Source of the DNA: Paraburkholderia sp. BCC1886
Lineage (GTDB): Bacteria > Pseudomonadota > Gammaproteobacteria > Burkholderiales > Burkholderiaceae
NCBI RefSeq assembly: GCF_900996245.1
Contig: NZ_CAAJGK010000035.1
Location: 1-64,000, forward strand
Length of the DNA stretch: 64,000 nucleotides
Direction of reading: 5' to 3'
In this document: in pieces, positions 59,538 through 64,000 of the stretch
How the letters are laid out: every line of letters starts with the position of its first letter
How positions within the stretch are numbered: position 1 is the first letter of the stretch
Program-made: the position numbers and the translations under genes
Notes under the pieces: model-generated
Told to the model about the DNA's origin: nothing
Database searches by the model: none
The model's input: only the letters and a program-made list of their open reading frames with translations

Positions 59538-60908
59538 ATGTTTTTCGATGAGCTAAGCAATGACGAATGGGCAGTGCTGGCAGCGCTTGTCTCCGACGAG
59601 CCGGCCGTCCGTTTGAACCGACGCGGTCGGCCGCGCGCCGAACCCCGCATCGTGGCGAATGCCGTGCTGTGGATTCTGACTACTGGCGAGCCCTGGTCCA
59701 AGTTGCCGGGCCGCTATCCGTCAGGGCCTACGTGCCGGCGCCGTTTCGAAGAGTGGCAACTGAACGGCACCCTGCTCGAAATGGTCCGTTTGTTATCGCG
59801 AACCGGCCGTACGTTTGCCTACGTACCGCAACCCTCGGCGCCGCTCGCGGCCAGGCCGCCGGCGCCCGTCGTCCGCAAGCCCGAAGTGCGCGACGAGAGT
59901 CCGCGCGGAGTGTCGTGGAAGAGTCCGGAGTCGTGGCGGGCGCCTGGTGCGGCCGGCACTTCCACGAGCCTCGAAAACTGGCGCGCCGCCGATCCGATCG
60001 GCGATATCACGCGGCACCTGTCCGGTGCGGGATACGCGCCGCCGGTGGCTGCATTGCGTGAATCGCGTGAACCGCATGAACCGCCTCCGCGTATGCCGCT
60101 AACAACGCCAGCAGGCTGGCACGCCACGCATGGCGTCACGCCGCGTCCGCAGGACACCTTTGCCTACACACGCGGAGTTTCGTCGACGGATGCGACCGTA
60201 GCCATTGCGCGCGATGCCATGGAGCGGATCGATGCGGCAATCGCTTCTGCGAACGGCCCCGTGCACGCCGCTGGGCAAGTCGCTGCCCAAGCCGCTGCGC
60301 ACGCTTCCCAGCGCTACCCGTCGCTTCAGGAACTGCGCGAGTCGCGCCGCGCACTGACTACGAGTCTTGCCCCGCGCGGCACGCAGATCGACGATACGCG
60401 CGGTTATGCGATCTACGTCGCGGCCGAGTCGGTGCCGAACGGCATGTATCGCGCGTGGGTGGAAATCATGCAGGACGGCAAGCGTGTCGAACGTTCGGGT
60501 CTGGTCGGTCCACGTTTCGCACAGGCGAATCAGGCCGAGCATTACGGGCTCGAATGGGCGCATCAATGGATCGACCGGCAGTGCAGAACGCAGGCGGCGG
60601 CCCCGCTACGCGCCCGGTCCGAGGCGGGCGCGATGAGCGCCAACCACCACGCTCCGGCCGAACCCGAGATTCGCGCGGAGATTGCGGACATAGCGCGCCC
60701 GTTGCCGCCGATCCGCCACGTCCCCGAGCCGCCACCCGCGGTCAATCACAGCGGCCCGCTGCATAGTCCGCTCAACTCGTACGGCGGCCCGGTGCGGCGT
60801 TATCCGGTCGAACCGGCTTCACCTGCGGCCGTCGCGTCGGCGGACAATCCGAACACGGCGTCGGAGCGTTATCCGTCGTTTCAGGAACTGATCTCACACG
60901 CCGGATAA
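59538..60908 (+). CDS. IS5-type transposase helix-turn-helix fused to disordered and C-terminal domains (domesticated, putative regulator)
   Basis: ATG 59538, with GGAGA seven bases upstream, gives 456 residues. Residues 1-90 match the N-terminal helix-turn-helix (DUF4096-like) of IS5-family transposases: LSNDEWAVLAALV, RGRPRAEPRIVANAVLWILT, G-EPWSKLP and the TCRRRFEEW recognition helix. The DDE catalytic domain is absent. Residues about 95-285 are Pro/Arg/Ala-rich and probably disordered. A compact domain at about 288-348 follows (GYAIYVAAESVPNGMYRAWV, then HYGLEWAHQWIDRQC), then a second disordered tail. The motif ASxRYPSxQEL occurs twice (256-266 and 441-451, the latter near the C-terminus). 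It lies beside the polysaccharide genes manC and wcaJ. A DNA-binding regulator is inferred; it is not an active transposase. Confidence 0.75.
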   Translation: MFFDELSNDEWAVLAALVSDEPAVRLNRRGRPRAEPRIVANAVLWILTTGEPWSKLPGRYPSGPTCRRRFEEWQLNGTLLEMVRLLSRTGRTFAYVPQPSAPLAARPPAPVVRKPEVRDESPRGVSWKSPESWRAPGAAGTSTSLENWRAADPIGDITRHLSGAGYAPPVAALRESREPHEPPPRMPLTTPAGWHATHGVTPRPQDTFAYTRGVSSTDATVAIARDAMERIDAAIASANGPVHAAGQVAAQAAAHASQRYPSLQELRESRRALTTSLAPRGTQIDDTRGYAIYVAAESVPNGMYRAWVEIMQDGKRVERSGLVGPRFAQANQAEHYGLEWAHQWIDRQCRTQAAAPLRARSEAGAMSANHHAPAEPEIRAEIADIARPLPPIRHVPEPPPAVNHSGPLHSPLNSYGGPVRRYPVEPASPAAVASADNPNTASERYPSFQELISHAG

Positions 60909-61012
60909 CAACGACGCACAGCAACACACAGCACCACACCGCACCACCATAAAAACTCAGACAGTTTCCCGCGGCCGGTAGGAGCAACCGCCGCAGGTCC
61001 CAACCTTATTCG

Positions 61013-62572
61013 TTACTGGCGTCCATACGTATCGTCGAAGCGCACGATATCGTCTTCACCGAGATACGAGCCCGACTGCACCTCGATCATTTCGAGCGGC
61101 ATCTTGCCGGGATTTTCGAGCCGGTGTGTCACGCCCAGCGGAATATAGGCCGACTCGTTTTCGGACACGATAAAGCGCTCTTCGCCGCGCGTGACGAGCG
61201 CCGTGCCGCGCACGACGATCCAGTGTTCGGCGCGATGATGATGCATCTGCAGCGACAGTCGCGCGCCCGGTTTCACGACGATGCGTTTGACCTGAAAACG
61301 CTCGCCGGTATCGACGGAATCGTAGTTGCCCCACGGTCGATGCACCTTGCGATGATTGGCGGCCTCCAGTCCGCCGGCGCTGCGAATGCGGCCGACGATT
61401 TTCTTCACGTCCTGCACGCGCGATTTATCGGCGACCAGAATCGCATCCGCCGTCTCGACCACCACGAGGTTGTCGGTCCCCACGCATGCGATCAACCGTC
61501 CTTCCGAGTGCGCGAACGTCGAGGAGGCGCCTTCGAACATCACATGCCCGCGCGCCACGTTGTGCTCGGCGTCTTTATCGGAGATGTCCCAGATGGCGTC
61601 CCACGAGCCGACGTCGGACCAGCCCGCCTGCAACGGCACGACCACGCCGGTCGCCGCGCTCTGATCGCTGCCGAGTTGTTCCATCACCGCATAGTCGATT
61701 GAATTGGACGGCGATGCGCAGAACGCATCGCGCTGCAGGCGGAAGAAATCGCCATCCGATTTGCCGCCCGCGAAAGCGGCGTCGCACGCTTCGTAAATCG
61801 CCGGCTGGAAGTGGCGGATCGCCTTGAGCCAGGTCGACGCACGCATGATGAAAATCCCGCTGTTCCACCAGTATTCCTGCGACTCCACGTAACGCTGTGC
61901 GAGTTCCAGATGCGGCTTCTCGACGAAGCGATCGAGCGCGTGCGCGCGGATCGCGCGAGGCGCGTCGGCATCGGCATCGTCCTTCACGACGTCGTTAGGG
62001 ATACCAAATTCCGCGCCGATGCGAATGTATCCATAGCCGGTTTCCGCGCGCGTCGGCACGATGCCCATCGTTACGATGTGACCGGCCGCCGCATGCTGCA
62101 CACCGCTTGCCACCGCCGCGCGAAAGCCGTCCATATCGGTCACGGCGTGATCGGCGGGCATGACGACCATGATGCCGTCTTCGTCCTGCGCGGCAATCGA
62201 GAGGGCGGCGACGGTCAGCGCGGGCGCAGTGTCGCGTCCTGTCGGCTCCAGTATCAGCCGGGACGGTTTGCCGCTCGTGCGTAGTTGCTCGGCCGTGGTG
62301 AAGCGCTGTTCTTCATTGGCGACCACCACGAGTTGTCCGCTGAGCGGATAGCCGGCCTCGAGTCCATCCAGACGCCGCGTGGTCGATTGCAGCAGCGACT
62401 CGTCGCCGAGCAGACCGATCAACTGCTTGGGATGCTGCTCGCGCGACATCGGCCACAGCCGGGTGCCGGAACCGCCTGCGAGGATCACGGGATGAACCTT
62501 GAGTTTGACGTTCAAGGGCGTAGCTTGCGTGAACCGGGTGTCGGCGGGCGTCGCCGTAACCGGAGCTGTCAT
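61013..62572 (-). CDS. manC: Mannose-1-phosphate guanylyltransferase / mannose-6-phosphate isomerase
   Basis: A 519-residue bifunctional enzyme of the ManC/AlgA/CpsB type, making GDP-mannose for polysaccharide. The nucleotidyltransferase domain begins HPVILAGGSGTRLWPMSREQ (about residues 27-46) with FVEKP for the sugar-phosphate site. The C-terminal cupin isomerase domain starts HRPWGNYDSVDTGERFQVKRI and holds the metal site in LSLQMHHHRAEHW and LGVTHRLENPG. An N-terminal 25-residue extension precedes the usual start; GAGGAG upstream of ATG 62570-62572 supports it. In Burkholderia the equivalent is bceA of the cepacian locus. It is divergent from the priming glycosyltransferase gene. Confidence 0.96.
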   Translation of the reverse strand: MTAPVTATPADTRFTQATPLNVKLKVHPVILAGGSGTRLWPMSREQHPKQLIGLLGDESLLQSTTRRLDGLEAGYPLSGQLVVVANEEQRFTTAEQLRTSGKPSRLILEPTGRDTAPALTVAALSIAAQDEDGIMVVMPADHAVTDMDGFRAAVASGVQHAAAGHIVTMGIVPTRAETGYGYIRIGAEFGIPNDVVKDDADADAPRAIRAHALDRFVEKPHLELAQRYVESQEYWWNSGIFIMRASTWLKAIRHFQPAIYEACDAAFAGGKSDGDFFRLQRDAFCASPSNSIDYAVMEQLGSDQSAATGVVVPLQAGWSDVGSWDAIWDISDKDAEHNVARGHVMFEGASSTFAHSEGRLIACVGTDNLVVVETADAILVADKSRVQDVKKIVGRIRSAGGLEAANHRKVHRPWGNYDSVDTGERFQVKRIVVKPGARLSLQMHHHRAEHWIVVRGTALVTRGEERFIVSENESAYIPLGVTHRLENPGKMPLEMIEVQSGSYLGEDDIVRFDDTYGRQ

Positions 62573-63238
62573 GATGGACTCCTCGAGGCTGGGTTAATGC
62601 ATCGAGTTTTATCACGAAGACGGGAATCAATAAAAGCGCGTTAAATCGCCATGCCGCGATAAAAACCGGAAAAGCAATCGTTAAATTTACCCGCGGAATC
62701 GATTAAAAAATGCCGGATGGATTTATAAAAAAAGAAAAATTAAACAAAAAATGCAGCACGATTTTTTTCGCACGGCGACGTCGAAAAAATAAAGTGGAAG
62801 GCCCCGTGTAAGCCTGCTCGGAGCAACGCTGGCGCCCCCTCCGAACCTCCTCGAACGAGTACCAAAAAGCGCCCATCTGCGCGCTCTGCCGGTAACAGTT
62901 GCCGTACAAAAATCAGAAAAAATACCGAAAAATTGACCGATACATTTAGAGATATTTTGTGCTCTTGCAGCGCGAATTTTAATGCCGCTTTATCTAGTCC
63001 TGTAGCAGGGTATTCACTCACCGACTGAGTCGTATCTGGATTTTCTACCCCGGCCATTCGGCGTGGCCGAATAAAAATCCGGCAATGCAATCAGCACCGC
63101 TTTAACCTGTTTCGCGTCGTGCATCGGGCAGGCAGGACGCCGGGACCGGCGTTGCGGTTGCCGATCCAGGGCCGGCGGATGCGACGGAATTAAACCGACT
63201 AACGGATGACACTTGACTGACGATCTGAGGGGCAGCGG
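62573..63238. promoter_or_regulatory. AT-rich divergent control region between manC and wcaJ
   Basis: A 666-bp gene-free interval. About 62580-63010 is markedly AT-rich, with A-tracts (62701-62750, 62764-62795) typical of bent DNA and of silencing by H-NS-like proteins. Candidate binding dyads are CGACT-G-AGTCG at 63022-63032, ACTCA-N5-TGAGT at 63016-63030 overlapping it, and ATTCGGC-GTG-GCCGAAT at 63056-63072. No JUMPstart/ops element was seen. It should hold the promoters of both polysaccharide units. Confidence 0.6.
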
Positions 63239-64000
63239 ATGCTGAGCGTTCTATCGAGAATCATCGACATCGCCATGGTCGCGCTCGGCGCGGTGATCGC
63301 GACGGCCGTGCATAGCGGGCAGTTCGTCTGGCTGGACGAACTGCAACGGGTTTCGCTCGTGTTCGATTGCCTGCTGGTGGTGGTGTTCTTTCCGGCGCTC
63401 GGCATCTACCAGTCGTGGCGCGGCAAGCCGCTTTACGACCTGCTGTGCCGCGTCGCCGGCGGCTGGGCGATCGTCGAAGTCACCGGCGTGCTGATCAGCT
63501 TCAGCCTGCACCGTTCGGACAGCCTGTCGCGTCTGTGGCTGGTGTACTGGGCGGTGGCCAGCATCGTGCTGCTGATCGTCACCAAGGTGATCGTCTACTC
63601 GATCCTGCGCGGCCTGCGCCGCGAAGGCTTCAATCAGCGCGCGGTGGCGATCGTGGGCGGGGCACCGTATGGGCGCTTCCTGATCGCGCAGATGAAGAGC
63701 CGCCCGGAAGCCGGCTTCAGCCCCGTCGTGGTGTTCGACGAGGACGGCACGATCAACCCTTACGAAGACCCGGCCGCCGCCGACTCGATCGACGGCGTGC
63801 CGGTGGAGCGCGACTATCAGCGCATGTTGCAACTGGTGCGTCAGCGCGCGATTCGCGAGTTGTGGCTCGCGCTGCCTATCTCGAAGGAAAAAGCGATTCA
63901 CCGCTTCGTGATGGACCTGCGCAACGACTTCGTGAATATCCGCTTCATTCCCGACGTGCGCAGTCTCACGCTGTTCAATCAGCCGATGGTCGACCTGCTC
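63239..64000 (+). CDS. wcaJ: Undecaprenyl-phosphate glucose phosphotransferase (WcaJ/BceB-like), 5-prime part
   Basis: The first 254 codons of a polyprenyl-phosphate sugar-1-phosphate transferase; the gene runs past the right edge. ATG 63239 follows GAGGGGCAGC. Four hydrophobic segments are visible (about 6-24, 40-56, 74-92 and 104-125) and are followed by the cytoplasmic CoA-binding-like Rossmann domain: RAVAIVGGAPYGRFLIAQMK, the GFSPVVVFDEDG strand and the DVRSLTLFNQP segment. The C-terminal bacterial sugar transferase domain is not in the window. The enzyme would start each repeat unit by attaching glucose-1-phosphate to undecaprenyl phosphate at the inner membrane. Confidence 0.93.
   Translation, partial: MLSVLSRIIDIAMVALGAVIATAVHSGQFVWLDELQRVSLVFDCLLVVVFFPALGIYQSWRGKPLYDLLCRVAGGWAIVEVTGVLISFSLHRSDSLSRLWLVYWAVASIVLLIVTKVIVYSILRGLRREGFNQRAVAIVGGAPYGRFLIAQMKSRPEAGFSPVVVFDEDGTINPYEDPAAADSIDGVPVERDYQRMLQLVRQRAIRELWLALPISKEKAIHRFVMDLRNDFVNIRFIPDVRSLTLFNQPMVDLL

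Noticed and set aside
59415..60908. Active IS5-family insertion sequence
   Set aside because: No DDE catalytic domain, no terminal inverted repeats seen, and the reading frame is intact over a long non-transposase extension.

Overview
The window is a contiguous piece of a GC-rich beta-proteobacterial chromosome, very probably Burkholderiaceae and most like Paraburkholderia/Burkholderia. The grounds are the tig-clpP-clpX-lon-hupB-tRNA-tRNA-ppiD block, the codon usage, a SYLF lipoprotein of the type common in Burkholderia, and a cepacian-like exopolysaccharide locus at the right edge. No phage, insertion sequence, CRISPR array or rRNA was seen.

Layout. 1-9034 holds accessory metabolism: the tail of an acyl-CoA dehydrogenase, an MFS exporter with an old-yellow-enzyme reductase divergent from a LysR regulator, an SDR, a DUF3237 protein, a DUF3999 membrane protein, a MarR regulator and glycerate kinase. 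9501-18674 is protein quality control: trigger factor, ClpP, ClpX, Lon, HU-beta behind a near-consensus sigma-70 promoter, tRNA-Val(TAC), tRNA-Asp(GTC) and PpiD. 18773-34372 is mostly housekeeping: a lipoprotein, the divergent tesA/ybbA pair whose start codons share one CATG, pgi, nnr, a DadA-like oxidase, purL, a yciB-bolA-parvulin operon, msrB and selO.

34506-43381 is a co-directional acyl-CoA catabolic cluster: CoA ligase, FadB-like two-domain protein, thiolase, hotdog thioesterase, NADP-dependent reductase, SDR and HSL-family hydrolase. 43418-49696 carries an NRDE protein, ygfZ, and the mltG-tmk-holB series with a GNAT enzyme and a TatD nuclease. 49751-56460 mixes a periplasmic ankyrin protein, an orphan Rap1a/Tai-type protein, an MscS channel, otsA, an AAA ATPase and a GT4 glycosyltransferase. 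56772-58704 holds small envelope or periplasmic proteins (SYLF, a two-TM protein, PsiF).

The right end (58705-64000) is the most unusual part. An AT-rich, gene-free stretch precedes a 456-residue protein that joins an IS5-type transposase helix-turn-helix to a long disordered region and a compact C-terminal domain, with no catalytic transposase domain. Beside it, manC (GDP-mannose synthesis) and a WcaJ-like priming glycosyltransferase diverge from a second AT-rich region of about 670 bp. The fusion protein looks like a domesticated transposase fragment that may regulate the polysaccharide genes; this is the best candidate for undescribed biology here.

Starts were moved from the longest possible ORF wherever a ribosome binding site, signal peptide or family length favoured a later codon. 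All functions come from motif recognition by eye; no database search was run.
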